From: Mycogone perniciosa
Lineage: Eukaryota > Ascomycota > Sordariomycetes > Hypocreales > Hypocreaceae
DNA: 64,000 bases
Reading direction: 5' to 3'
Assembly (NCBI GenBank): GCA_025331125.1
Contig: JAOALB010000094.1
Location: 62,001-126,000, forward strand
Shown here piece after piece: positions 1 to 11,901 of this stretch (its first letter is position 1; every line of letters starts with the position of its first letter). The position numbers and the translations under genes are program-made. Under the pieces are notes generated by a model, which was not told the origin of the DNA, made no database searches, and saw only the letters and a program-made list of their open reading frames with translations.

Positions 1-1336
1 GCCATTACCGCTCACAAGTACTAATCCTACCACCGGTTTGTAATACTATTAATAGCACTAATCATCTTGTCATTGCTATGTGCGAGATTGGGCTCTACGA
101 CATGGCCGACACATCACATTCCAAAGAGAAAAGATTTCGTTATAGAAGGGTTTGAGGGGATCAACCCTTGAATCTATTGGTGGTATCTCTAATGTATGCC
201 TGCTTCCGCCATATCTATAGATATTTATACAGTCCTTCGGTGTACAGTCCTTGGCAGGATGTTTTTACAAGCATACCTATGCTCTGTATTATATGTTTGG
301 TACAGATGCGCAAATACCTGGCCTGCTTGCTCCGTTAATTTCTCATCAACACCAAGCGTAAGAGATAAGAGATGAAGTATCATGACAATTGACAATTTCT
401 CCATCAACTAGGATCGAAGAAAAAGTACAGCAAATCACTCACATCACTCTGCTTTCCCCTGACAAACTCCATCAGACAAAGGCGAAGCAAGTGAAATATT
501 GTGCAGCGGGAGCTCCATCTACCTAGCCGCACTTTGCGACAAAAAAACGACTTGGCCATTCACCTGACATTCAGCCGCCATATTGCTTCCTCGCCGCTTC
601 GCCCTCTCCTCTCACACGAGTGAGGCATATCCAAGTCATCCACCAGTTCCCAGTCAGCATTTGAACTTGTACGCAGATGCCGCCGCCTCTTGACACGACA
701 TGGAAATTGTATCATGGCGCATAGTAACCACTTGCCAACTCCGCCGATTCCATCCAGATGCACAAGAGTAAAAACGAAAAAGGCCTCGGACTCCGCAAGT
801 CTTCCTGTCCTATCCTCCTTTGACAAAGCCTCCGGCCATGGGATATAACAGCGTTTTGGTGCAGTACAGAGCGCCTCTCAACCAAATCGCCAAACGCCAA
901 TGCTCGGTTGTGTATACGAATAAAACGGGAATACAAAGGGATATAGATAGATATGTAAGAAAAAAAAGGTTCTCATGGATTAAAATTCATGGAATCATTA
1001 AAGTGGAAAAAGCAAAGGTGATATCGCATGTCCTTTGCATGCAATCTCGTACTCTGGGCAGCGTTGCACTTGCTTCTGCCTCCAGATGCCGTGTGTCCAT
1101 AATGAGCAAGCATATGAAAAAAGGGCAGCCAGTGACCGCTTCTGAAGGATGTTCTGTCTCCGCCACATGGGATCATCAGTATTTTTCATTGGTCGTATCT
1201 CGTCGTCCATGTGATTTACCATTCCGCCGGTTGTTGGGAAGGTCCTGCAAGATGCGTGGCGTGAAGCACTTTGTGTATGCGTACGCCAATCGTCATCAAA
1301 GCAGTCACGCCATGCGAATAGCATGACGGACAGGGG
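1..1336. other. gene-free left edge
   Basis: No open frame here looks like a protein gene; the small frames have no recognisable domain and no splice partners. The right part should hold the 3' untranslated region of the minus-strand HAL4-type kinase ending at 1337. The leftmost bases could be flanking sequence of a gene beyond the window edge, but nothing shows this. Confidence 0.5.
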
Positions 1337-2856
1337 TTAAAGACCCTCTTCACCAGCTTTACAAAGTTTTATCTCGCGAACCCATTCGGACTTGAGAACC
1401 TGGGCCGCGGTGAGCCGGCGGGTGGGATGGGGGTCCAGCACGGAGTAGATGACGTTGCGACAACGAGCCTATAGGTTGTGTTAATGAATGTACGGTTAAA
1501 ACGTCAGTGGGCGAGGTGCAAACATACCCGTTGTAATGACTCGATAGGGCCGTAGCCCTCTTCATCCCGACGGCCCTCCAAGTATCGGGCATAGAACTCG
1601 TCGTCCTCTTTTTTAGCTACACGCCAAAGATGTCTTCCAGTTCGCATGGCCATGTAGATGACACCACAGGCCCATACGTCCACAGCGCGCGCGTCAAACT
1701 CCTTGTCCGTGTACTCCTCGGGGGCAATGTAGGGGGCCGAGCCGCACAGGCCAGAGACCATGTGGGCATCCGTCTCCCAAGCCATACGGAAGCACTCTCC
1801 GTTGCCAAAATCGGTAATTTTGAGGGCACCACGCGTGGTGAGAAGAAGATTCTCGGGTTTCAGATCGCGGTGAGCAACGCCCATCTCGTGAAGGTACTCG
1901 ACGCCCCGCATCATCTGTTTGAAGAAACAGTCGGCTTCTTGTACCTCCAGCTTCCCGCTAGAGAGGATAAGGGTGTAGAGATCGCCACCAGCACAAAACT
2001 CCATGACTTCGCAGTAATCGCCTTTAGCATCCTTTAGGAGATCGAGGGTGTGAATGACGTTGGGGTGGCGAAGCGATGAGGATATGCAAAACTCAGCCGT
2101 AAGTCGTTTGCTATACTTCTTCTCCGACTCGTCCGGTCGCCGGCGGAATTCCTTGACAGCAAACAGCTTCTCTCCGCTACCACCGACCTTCTTGTGTGAT
2201 ATCCTAACGATGCCAAAAGCGCCGCGACCAACAATCTCCTGGCACTTGCCATATTTTTCTACGAGGGTGGAGTTGGCGTGGTGTCCGGTTTTCTTTTCGG
2301 CAACCTCTTCTTTTTCCTGTCGCAATGAATCGACCCAGTTGGACACTAGAGAAAGGTCGTTTTCAGGAGGAGGCTCCTGTTTCTTGCCTATAATACTTCG
2401 CCACATGTCCGACAGCTTCTCTTGTCTCCGGCTTGACTTGAGATAATGCTCATGGCCTCCTTGGGCCTCGGCGATCATCATGAAGCGCGAAGTGGGTTCC
2501 TTGGGTTTGTTTGCGGCGGGCTTCTCGCCGTTCTTTTCGGACGATTCTTTTCGTGGCGCCGGAGAGGAGGTCCCGTTCACAGAGGCGCCTCGGGGCCGAG
2601 CCCCAAGCTCACCATTGGCAGCAGTCTTGGGGAGGTCCTTGCTCGAGAACATGCGGGTGATGCGATCCTTCACGGAGGTCTTCTCGGGCGTGGGTTTCAG
2701 GAATATTTCGCTAGCGGAGGGCGATACGCCTCCGACGTGAGAGCCATCTTGGGAAGCGAGGGCGGGAGACTTCTTTGTCCCATCGTGCGACTTGATAGAC
2801 GAGGGTTTGGAACTCGGGGTGGAGCTCGGTTTCGAGTCGTTGGGAGCTGACGGCAT
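1337..2856 (-). CDS. HAL4/SAT4-type Ser/Thr protein kinase
   Basis: Two exons, 2856-1528 and 1468-1337, joined across a 59-nt intron (GTATGT donor, CTATAG acceptor), give 486 aa. The first 200 residues are low-complexity, Ser/Pro/Lys-rich and probably disordered. The kinase domain runs from about 202 to 475. Visible motifs are the glycine loop GRGAFG at 210-215, the ATP lysine K235 in AVK, helix-C glutamate E255, HRDLKPEN from 329, DFG at 349-351 and APE at 378-380. The stretch after DFG (GNGECFR, then CGSAPYIAPEE) is characteristic of the yeast HAL4/HAL5/NPR1 group. Members of that group stabilise or activate plasma-membrane potassium and nutrient transporters. SAT4/HAL4 is the closest match from memory; the exact paralogue is inferred. 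All catalytic residues are present, so it should be active. The start is the first ATG of the open frame, at 2856. Confidence 0.9.
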
Positions 2857-3605
2857 GTTGATGATGCCGGAGACGAGAGTATGATGTAATAATTCGGATA
2901 TGGTCGTCAGGTTGCGATTGGGACGATGCGTGTTAGTGGTGTAAAATTGTAGGTGCTTGTCGATCCGCGATTTCTAACCAGGCGACAGGGCGAAAACAGA
3001 ATGCGACACGGAGCCCGGGTTCGGCGTATGACGGACGAGGTCGCGCCGGCCAACGGAACCGGTGCCGGAGTTGGATCGGGTTTTTTGCCACAATGAGGAT
3101 GGTTTCGAAGCAGGAAAGCTAGGGCGACAGCGCGAGAGGGAGCACAGTTGGATCGGTTTACCGCCGGGGCAGTGGGATACAATCAATATAGCCAGACAGC
3201 AATCGGTAGATCGTCGATATAGATATAACAGATGCGAGCAATAGTAGTAAGTAGTAGTTATGGAGGGGGGCTTCCAATGAGGGGCGCTTGCAGCGCAGTG
3301 GTGTGGGGGAAAAGGAAAAGGAAAAGGAAACGCCTCGAAGGCGTATGGGCAGAGGCCCAGCAGGGATTCGCTCGTAGGGCGAACAAAACGGGGCGGGTGC
3401 TGTTTTGTTCTGTTTTTGACTTGTCGGGTGGTTTTACCTGCTGCAAGGCCAAGGAGGCAGGGTGCGTGGTGGTGGTATAAGTGAGCCGCGGCTAGTCGGC
3501 AAGCGAGGAACCGCCGAAAAGGGAGTAGCAACAGCTGCAGTACTCTGCTCGTAGAGGGATATAGGGGAGCAGAGGAGAAGGCGGCCGGGGCCAAGGCGGA
3601 GCTAG

Positions 3606-3800
3606 AAGAGCGATGAGAGAGACAGAGACTGTGAGGTGAGAGAGAGGGCACGCTTCTCGTAGATTATAGGGAGAAGGGCGAAAAGGGGGCGGGAGGGAGG
3701 ACGAGGATGCGTGAGAGAGTGAGAGAGTGAGAGGGAGCGAGCGAGAGGGAATAAATGGCAAGGGAAAAAAGCAGGATATTACTATTCTCAATTAGCAGTG
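3606..3800 (-). promoter_or_regulatory. pyrimidine-rich (CT) promoter tract
   Basis: The plus strand is strongly purine-rich (GAGAGA, GTGAGAGAGTGAGAG and similar), so the minus strand, which is the sense strand of the kinase gene, is CT-rich. Long CT tracts near the transcription start are common in filamentous fungal promoters. A second, shorter block lies at 4027-4075. Promoter function is inferred from position and composition. Confidence 0.4.
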
Positions 3801-4740
3801 AGCGAAAAGGTAAAAGGGTAATCGTAGGGTCGAGGTGGGGACGAGCTTGTAAGTCGTGCCAAAGGTACAGCGTACGGACACCCTTGTATGGCTTGTATGG
3901 CGGAGCGCCTGGCTGGCGAGGTAGCGACTACTCGAGCGGAACAAAAAAAGAGCCCGGAGGCTGCTAGGACGTTTTGACTTGGCAGAAGCGGCCTGGCTGA
4001 GCCGAGCTGGTGGGCGGGAGGGTGGCGAGAGAAAAGAGAGAGAGTGAGTGAGTGAGCAAAAGACAGAGAGACGGTGTGCGGTGTGTCGCTCGTCAGTCAA
4101 TCTGTACTACTTGTATGGTACTTCATAGTAGCTGGTACTTTGCTTGTATTAATAGGTGCTAGGCCTCCGGCTAGTCTTGGGTCTTTGACTTTAGCTCTCG
4201 AGAGGCATGCGCTGTAGGTATTGAGGCACTCTCCCCTAATCTAACGCAAAACAGAGGATTCCAGTTCCATTGTTTGTGTGCAACAACCTGGGTCTTGGGA
4301 GGTACTTTGTCCACTAACTATTTTGGGTATTACCCGAAAGTACTCTCTGTACATCGAAATTACAGTGGCATTTTTTTTTCTAGGCTTGCTCTGAATGAAT
4401 TTGTTATAATCTTTTTTCTTTCTTTACCCATTTAGGACACTTCAACACCGTTGGCTATTTGGAAATCCCGAAGATGATGAATTGCGCCCAGTGGAGGCTC
4501 ACATGGTGGCAGTACACTTTTTCTTCGCTAGAGTTGTGCTGGGCTGTGCGACAGCGCCGCCTTCGCCCGCTCACTGGAACTGGACTGGAGGCTGGAGGAG
4601 TGACGCCAAGAGAGGGAACAACGCATCGCGAAAAGCGCCGGAACGACATGGAATGAAACGAGATTGACGGCTTCGTTATCTCTCCGAGTACGCGGATATG
4701 CTACGCTGCAGGGGAGATCATTCGCCAATTACCACTGCCT

Positions 4741-4870
4741 TCGAGTACGGAATACTACTACAGGTCGTAAGTACTGCTACTAAAGGCGACTTTGATGAAT
4801 CGTGCCTTGCAGCAATACGAGTCCATAATAAATACTACGAGTACTTGTACGAAGTACGGAGTATAGAGTC
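4741..4870. repeat. TAC/GTA-rich repeat cluster
   Basis: Contains degenerate copies of the window-wide motif, such as TACGGAATAC near 4745 and GAAGTACGGAGTAT near 4853, mixed with AGTACTACTA-type triplets. It is non-coding and lies in the large intergenic region. Confidence 0.5.
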
Positions 4871-5090
4871 GTCGTAGTGCTGTGAGAGGGAATTAGGGCT
4901 CACAATGCGATTCCCAGACTACGAGTATCGTCAGCCCTGAGGATGAGCCCTTCACCTAGTAGTAGTAGTACCCCGTTAATGCCAACGCATCCTCTGGAAT
5001 CCATTCCGTCCCGTGTCTCGTGCGCTGCCCTACCCATAACCAAGGTTGGTTAGTTGTCCCTCTTCTCCGCATTGACGAGCCGTCAACACA

Positions 5091-5100
5091 GTACTCCGTA
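5091..5100. repeat. GTACTCCGTA copy
   Basis: Exact copy of the dispersed 10-mer (reverse complement of TACGGAGTAC). A related copy, TACTCCGTA, lies near 5433. Confidence 0.6.
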
Positions 5101-5906
5101 GGGTAGGTTAGAACTCGTAGGTAATGTTGCATGCATTGATCACTGCTACATACCACTCATTCCATTCCATTAATACGAAAACGACGTAATGGGGATCGCA
5201 TCGTCATTACCTGCCAGTCGGTGGGTATGACAGCATGTGGCATGTAGTAGTTAGTGGCTATTCCTCAGCCTCAAAGGTCATCATCGCCAACATTCCCAGC
5301 ATCACACACTGTAGCACATTGGACGAATATTGTGTCTTCAATTTCATTCCCTACCCGCGCCAAGACGGCGATCGGAGGCTGCCAAGCCCATCAGACGTGG
5401 CAGTGTTTATTTAATTCAATTCAAGTACTCCTTACTCCGTATTTAAACTTATTACACTTAAGAGTAGTAGATAAGTTACTACTATTAAACATTCGGTAGC
5501 AAAGCAAGAAAAAAAGGACAAGACATGCAATGCAGCCTACAAATAGACCAGAGTCAAGACACTGTCAAGACCCGAATGTCTGATCTCATTGTCTCAGCCT
5601 TCCCATGTACCTAATCTAGTCAACCCTTGTTGGTAGGAATATTTTTTATTAGTAGTAGTACGGAATAGTGGTATCTCTTTGTCTCTTTCTCCCTTTCCCT
5701 GAGTCGAGGCCCCGCGGGAACCGAAAGATCCCTCATCATATTAATAGTAGCAAGACATAGTGGCGGAGGGATTCACAGCGTCCCCAACGTTTGTAAGCAA
5801 CATAACGGAGTGTTTGTAATAATATGTCGACAGTGAAAGCGGGCGCACGCATCATATTAATTACTCGTATGTTGAAGGAGTTAGGGAAGCTCGTGCCATG
5901 GGGACA

Positions 5907-5943
5907 TGTACGAGTAGTAGTAGTACTGCAGGTCTACTACTAG
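5907..5943. repeat. GTA/TAC triplet inverted repeat
   Basis: A run of GTA triplets is followed within about ten bases by a run of TAC triplets, so the segment can fold as a short hairpin. Similar GTA runs occur near 5651 and 4960. Confidence 0.45.
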
Positions 5944-6125
5944 CCTCATGCACCCCGATGACTCCCCGAGATGGGAACAGACGGGCCGCTAGAATTCATT
6001 CGGAAACGCCTCGCAAGCCCAGTCGCCAGCCATGGTTCCATGTCGCATGTCCCCTCGGGCTCCGTATTCCGCACACTCACACGCATGAGCCCATGCTTAT
6101 CCTATCCTATGTCCGAAGTACATGC

Positions 6126-6135
6126 TACGGAGTAC
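6126..6135. repeat. TACGGAGTAC copy
   Basis: Exact copy of the dispersed 10-mer in non-coding DNA. Confidence 0.6.
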
Positions 6136-7184
6136 TGCATACATACATGCCTGACCGTGTCCCTGCAGGAAAAGCACCAACATGTCCTATTTAAGAACCC
6201 TAGCAGTTCAAAGTATCCATCCAATACATACTTCGTAGATACTTAAGGTACTTCGTGCATGCACCCAACATCACCCGCAGGCCGCCTCATCCTACTCATA
6301 GGTATGAGGCATTTCCCGTCCCTATGGGATAATAAAAAGCATTTGTCAATCACACAAAGACAGCCAACCATTTGGCCATTTCCCGAACGAATCGGCCCCC
6401 AACCTATGAAGGCCACAGACATCAGCCGAAAATCCCAGTCGATTGACAGCAGCTTTCCGAATTAGCGCCGCAGTCTTGATCTTGGCAGTTTTCCTCCAGG
6501 TTGAGCTGCCAGAAGCACTCCCCATGTGATCTCATGGCAGAGATAGTCGGTCTCCCGCCCCTGACACGCTACTGTACGGCAGATCTATATAGGAGGTGTC
6601 AGCTGTTCGTGTCGATCTGCGTGTTATTCTCCCTGTGACAGACTCGCGTCCTATGCTGATGTCACCGGTCTCGTCAATAAAAACGTCGATGACCTGGGCC
6701 TATTAGGCTCTGTCCTTTCCCAACTCATTCTCTTGTCGAAATCGCGGTGCTAACGACTCGTTGAGGTCGGTGAATGCACTATCCCAGACTGCCCGTACCT
6801 CATCGCTTGCATCCTATTAGTGGCCCTAACGCTGGTTGTTGGTACAGAGTGCAGAGTACAGAGTACAGAGTACATACTACCAGATCGTATGAAGCAAGCG
6901 AAAGGCCCCATCGGAAGCAAGCCTGCCTGCAGCCCAAAACACTTGGCTGAGGCAATGACCTACCCTACTGGTATTCCCGCCAACCTCTCGATCCAACAGA
7001 ATCTCACACGAAACATCTTTCGTTCCTTTGACCTGCCGCATGGTCCAAGCTCCCCAGATTCATATGTACTAGGCAGGGGACGGGATGCGGGAAATGTCTT
7101 GGTAGACCCTGCCAAGCCAAGATGTCTGGGTGTTCGCCATCGAACCCACTTTCAACGATCCTTGTTAGTATTACTACTCGTATG

Positions 7185-7201
7185 TACGGAGTACGGAGTA
7201 C
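7185..7201. repeat. two overlapping TACGGAGTAC copies
   Basis: Two exact copies share three bases (7185-7194 and 7192-7201), giving a 7-nt tandem period. A single copy follows at 7801-7810. Confidence 0.6.
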
Positions 7202-7666
7202 GAGTACTATGTTGGCTGACTTTCCAGTCGGATCCCCCATCGTGAGGTGAGACACGTCGTCCAGATTCGGGTATCTCTCTCTGCAAGGAAATCTCCGTCT
7301 GGTTAGCTAATAGCCGGCGGGCGCACTCATGCACGCACGCGCGTCCCCTATCTCCGCGCGTCCACACAAAGCCGTCTGTCTGCCTGTCTGTCTTTGTTAC
7401 CGTTACCGTCGCCGTGGCACTCAACGGTCTCACCGGCAGCCCAATGCTGAGTGCTCCTTGATGCAGGAACGGAGCGGTGAGCGTTTATTGACTACGCGTA
7501 TCGGACGGTTGGCCGTCTCAGCCGAAATGACGAGGTAGCCCAGAGTCATCATTTGCGGCCTTGTGCTGGACGCCTCTGGCATTAGGGGAGCTGCTGGCAA
7601 TGTGCCAAGAAGGCTAGAGCAAACAAAAGCCCAGCTATCCAAGACTCTTGATCCAAGGGCTGGATT

Positions 7667-7712
7667 TGTAGTACGAGTACTACTACTTCGTACTACTACT
7701 TCTGCGAGTACA
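7667..7712. repeat. TAC/GTA-rich array
   Basis: A 46-nt array of TAC, GTA and TACTTCGTAC-type units just beyond the 3' end of the CaMKK-type gene. Confidence 0.5.
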
Positions 7713-7866
7713 TGGCTAGGGCGGAAAAAAAATTGGTGCATCACATTATTTTTGGTTTATCTTGAGCCACTCAATCCCCTATTAACGAACGTTCTGTGCT
7801 TACGGAGTACTCAGACAGAAGACCCCCCGAAGCAGATATTCAATGCCTCGGCCAAAGGTCCAAGAG

Positions 7867-10123
7867 CTAGCTCAATCTGGGACTCTCTGTCTTATCAATA
7901 CCTTTGGGTGTATCTGAGACACCAATCTTAGACACAAGAGCAGCCAGCCTGTTTTCTGATGGTGGCGGTAGATGGTCTAGAAGGCCCTGTTTGGAATTCT
8001 CGACCCGCGCTTGCAAAGGCGGTAGTAGTGAGACCATGGTCTCATCTACCAAGTTTCCCAGCTTCTTAAAATAGTCCTTCTCCCTGACGTGTTTAGTCAG
8101 GTACATGGCTGGTGTGTTGGTCTGGTTCGGCTTTATCCGTTGATTTATCGCCTCCTCGTAGGCCCGGTCGTACACGTCGAAGTCGACTGCTGTTGGAGAA
8201 TCCGACACGATATCCGGCGCCGCCTCGTCCATAGCAAAGTCGTCTCTTGCTCCGGTGCCAATGCCCAAGAACAAAGGTTCTTGGTCACTCACGTCTTGTG
8301 TGCGTCCCTTAACATCTTCACCATCTCCTTGTGCGTCTCCTTCCGAGATAATCAAGGTCTTTTGTTTGGTGATGAAGCTCGCAATGTGAGCATTCGATGC
8401 TTTCTCCTTGGCGAGATCCAAGGACTTGTACTGGCTGCTGTCGCTGTCCATGCTCCCTGGTTGACGGTCGAATTTATTGCGCCTACCAGATAGCACCGAC
8501 TTGAATCGGTGAATGGCCTTTACCACACAAAGAAGGTGGTCCATCTTCCTGGTAAAAGCGCGACTCAGTTCTAGCTCGTTCGGCGGCTCAACCGGATGAG
8601 CGCAGTTTTCCTCGGTCGAGAGGAGCGGATCGGTTCCTTCTTTTGTTACCCAAGGATGTTCCTAAGATGGGGAGTCAGCGTCGACACTTCAACACATCAT
8701 GGTTGCCATTTCGGCACACTTACCCGCAGTTCAGCCATTGTGATCCGGGACTCTGGGTCCTTTTGTAAAACCTTTGCCATGAGATCGACAAATGAAGGGT
8801 TCTCATCGTCTGGTATATATGGCTCTTCAGTCTTGATAGCCTCGTATATCTCCAGCATGGCCTCCCTATTGAACGGCAATCTGCCGTATCTGAGGCAATA
8901 GAGTGTGACACCCATGGACCAGATATCGGCTGCTGTTCCTGATACTTCGCTGTGCTTACCGCACAATTCAGGTGGTAAGAAGGCTGGAGATCCGGCGGAC
9001 TTGGCCGTCCTCATGTTGTCAGGTTTCTTGAACATCTCAGAGACCCCGAAGTCGACAACTTTGAGAACATCATCCTCTGACAACAGCAGGTTATCGGGTT
9101 TAATGTCACGGTGGATGACGCCTTGAGCGTGTACTATTTGGAGGTGTTAGTGATAGGCGTGGAAGCGGCGGGTCAAGAGAGTCTCCGACTTACAGTATTC
9201 GATACCCAATATCAAGTCTCGAAACCAAAAGCGACACTCCTCTTCACTGTAAGGTTCTGTCCGGTCATCCAACCCCACATTCATAATGACACCCTTTTTG
9301 CACATCTCCATGACAATGTACAAAGAATCCTCATCAGGATCATCTAGAACCTCGATGAGCTGGGCCAGATTCGGGTGGTTGAGTTTTTTCATGATGGCAA
9401 TTTCTTCCCTGATGAAAAACAGGGCATCGCTCTTTTCACTCGCACGTAGTCCACTGAGCGAGGCGGCGCCCCTACCAGGCATGCGTCTTGGTACTCCCAT
9501 GGGGCCTTGTCGCATTGCCTGGGACTGAGCTCGTCTCCGTAGACGTACCTTTGAGAATTCCTTGATTGCCTACAACCCCCACTAAGCACTGCATTGTCTT
9601 GGGATTATATAGAGGAAGTGATACTCACAAATTCATTTCCAAACTGATCGGTCGCCAGGTGTACAGAACCGTAGGAGCCTCGTCCGATCTCATCCATGAT
9701 CAAGTACTGATTTATCCTGTGGTGTGTTCGGCCATCAGACTCATCGTTGGTGAACTCGACGTGTGCGTCCAAAGTCTCCTATTAAGAGGCGTTAGTTGCC
9801 TAGTTTTCTCTGTGCTTGACCAGGCGTTGAAGCAAGAAAGCCCACCTTGACATGGCGATGGGCACTCGGAGTGCGCTTATGCTGCCTCATGGGGCTGGCG
9901 AAGCCATGTAGAGGGAGCGGCTCAGAACTGCGGCGCAACTCAACTGGTCAGCAGTCGTGGTATATGAGAGGGCGAAGAAAGCCGTCACGCACATGGCAGA
10001 GACAAGCGGCGGGCGTGAGTCCTCTGGCTTGACAATATCATCTTGACCGTTGAGAGTGACTCTAGGCGACTGGACACGCGGTGGCGCCGACCTGGTGCCA
10101 GGCGACTCTGGAGGAGTTTCCAT
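7867..10123 (-). CDS. CaMKK / Ssp1-type upstream protein kinase
   Basis: Six exons (10123-9993, 9927-9846, 9778-9629, 9569-9194, 9133-8724, 8661-7867) join in frame to 647 aa. The kinase domain spans about 97-388: glycine loop GRGSYG at 103-108, ATP lysine K124 in AIKEFSK, HRDIKPDN from 254, DFG at 274-276, then GSPAFLPPE. An Arg/Pro-rich insert directly after the lysine motif, about residues 128-155, corresponds to the RP insert that defines calcium/calmodulin-dependent kinase kinases. The segment RQHKRTPSAHRHVKETL before the domain is also typical of fungal members. Relatives phosphorylate the activation loops of AMPK/SNF1 and CaM kinases (S. pombe Ssp1, yeast Sak1/Tos3/Elm1). The start is the ATG at 10123; the open frame extends upstream, but only a GTG is found there. 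The roughly 260-residue tail after the domain has no recognised domain. Confidence 0.9.
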
Positions 10124-10808
10124 GACTGACGGCCTCACCAAGCGACTGAGTCCGGGCGAGAGGCTTGCAGCCCGGAGAGATGAGAGAGAGTGAGTATCCG
10201 GGACAGGACAACCTGTGTGTTTCACAGTTGTTGTACTCCGTATTAGAAGGGGAGAAATTGGGGATATAGCAGACTGCTCCTGGACTTATTGCTTGCTAGA
10301 TACATGAGGCTGAAAGTGAGATGTTCCAACCATTGGAGGGGTAGTACGAAATAGACTACTAAGATATCAGCCTCTGCCATCCTTCCTCGTGAGGCGGGGC
10401 CATCCAACCAACAGACCATATCGCCAAGAGATAGGTGCCAACACTCTAGCATTTACAAGGAATTCATGAATAGCAGTTGCTTGCTATTGCTTGCAGGTTG
10501 CTGCTATTATGCTAATGCCCAGTACTCCGTAGTTTAGTACCATCTACGGAGTACTCATATATACCCTTGACATTGCTACGAATGCCCCGCCATATCGCCC
10601 ATATTCCATATTAGATAAGGCTAATCGTCCCCTAACAACATCCACCTCGGGACTGCAATTGAGACTCAACCTCAAGCCGTCTCGTCGGACAGAGCCAGCT
10701 CGTCCACAGACGACGACAGCGCATCTTAACCAATCCATTGGCCTGTCGCATTTCAAACTCCATATAGCAGTCGAAAAGGCGACCCTCAACACCTCTTCAG
10801 TCGTCACA
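10124..10808. promoter_or_regulatory. divergent promoter, CaMKK-type kinase / BET5
   Basis: About 685 bp separate the two start codons, which point away from each other, so both promoters must lie here. It contains three exact copies of the dispersed motif, at 10233-10242, 10522-10531 and 10545-10554; the last two face each other as an inverted pair. Confidence 0.6.
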
Positions 10809-11411
10809 ATGGTCGTCTACTCATTCTACATCTTCGACCGCCATAGTACGTTCGCCCACTCCTAACCTATCCCCCCTTGACGACAACGTTCACTAACACC
10901 ATCCCCCCTCTCTTCTCTAGCCGAATGCATCTACGTCAAGTCATGGCTCCCAGCAAGCCCCCCAGACTCCCGACCCAGCACCGCTCCGGTCATATCCTCC
11001 TCCGATGACGCCAAACTCGTCTTCGGCACCGTCTTCTCCCTGCGCAACATGGTCCGCAAACTCGGCGGCGACGACGACGCCTTCATAAGCTACCGGACCG
11101 GCCAGTATAAGCTGCACTTCTACGAGACCCCCGCCAACCTGCGCTTCGTCCTCACCACCGACACTACCTCGGCCAGCATGCGCAACGTCCTGCACCAGAT
11201 TTACATCAACCTATGGGTCGAATATGGTACGTCTTATGTGGAGAAATTGCACATGTCTCAATAGTCATTGTAGTGGCTTGGAAGCTGATGTATCTGTGTC
11301 GTGATAGTGGTCAAGAACCCCCTTGCGCCTGTCGAGCACAAGGGCGGCGAGGGTGTCAAGAACGAGCTCTTCGAACTAGGCCTAGATCAATTCATAAGGG
11401 GCCTCATGTGA
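10809..11411 (+). CDS. BET5: TRAPP complex subunit BET5/TRAPPC1
   Basis: Three exons (10809-10845, 10921-11226, 11308-11411) encode 148 aa, close to the usual size of this subunit. The opening MVVYSFYIFDRH, the middle segment with YKLHFYETP, and the end with EYVVKNPL followed by NELFELGLDQFIRGL match the Bet5/TRAPPC1 family. The fold is a longin domain. Bet5 is a core subunit of the TRAPP tethering complexes, which act as the exchange factor for the Rab GTPase Ypt1 in ER-to-Golgi and autophagic traffic. The first exon is only 37 nt and codes 12 residues, so gene finders may miss it. All three exons are needed for a complete protein. Confidence 0.93.
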
Positions 11412-11901
11412 AACCGACATGGTATCTTTTGCCTCTTGAGAACAGCGCCGGGATTCACCAAGACGACTCGTCGGAAATCAGATCCACACAAGGCTTTGCG
11501 ATGGCTAGTCTGGATATAAGCTGGATGGATAATGTCTGCCCCGGTATACATACACACCACCAGCAAGACCACCCACCGTCTTCGGCAACCATTTCACGAA
11601 GAGGACGACACGATCACTGCCGTTTCCGGGGAGGAGTTGGCCATAGAGATGGACAAACTGGCATATCACGGCGCCGTGCAACGGAGTTCGTATACAGAGG
11701 CGCACGGGATGGAGGGAAACAAGCAAGCAAGCAAGCAGATAGACCAAACGCCAACTGTTTTGCCCGTCATTCAACCCATAATACTATACTAATGCTCCCG
11801 AATCTGCCCGATACCTTCCAAATAAACACCGTGGCCCATAGACTCTGCTAGTATATATATGTATATCTTATACAAAAAGCGCACTACTACTACTACAAGT
11901 T

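Larger units (their letters stand above)
2857..7866. other. 5-kb gene-free stretch upstream of the HAL4-type kinase
   Basis: No convincing coding region was found. Because the kinase at 1337-2856 reads leftward, this is its promoter and 5' leader, with the 3' flank of the CaMKK-type gene at the right end. It holds the polypurine block at 3606-3800 and many copies of TACGGAGTAC and TAC/GTA-rich short repeats, listed separately. A non-coding transcript cannot be excluded from sequence alone. Confidence 0.5.

Noticed and set aside
9525..9548. Possible 24-nt intron (GTACGT...CAG) after AIKEFSK in the CaMKK-type gene
   Set aside because: Too short for an intron; reading through gives the Arg-rich segment expected after the ATP lysine in this family.
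10123..10225. Upstream extension of the CaMKK-type kinase by 34 residues
   Set aside because: The extension begins with GTG, not ATG, and its sequence is not needed by the family.
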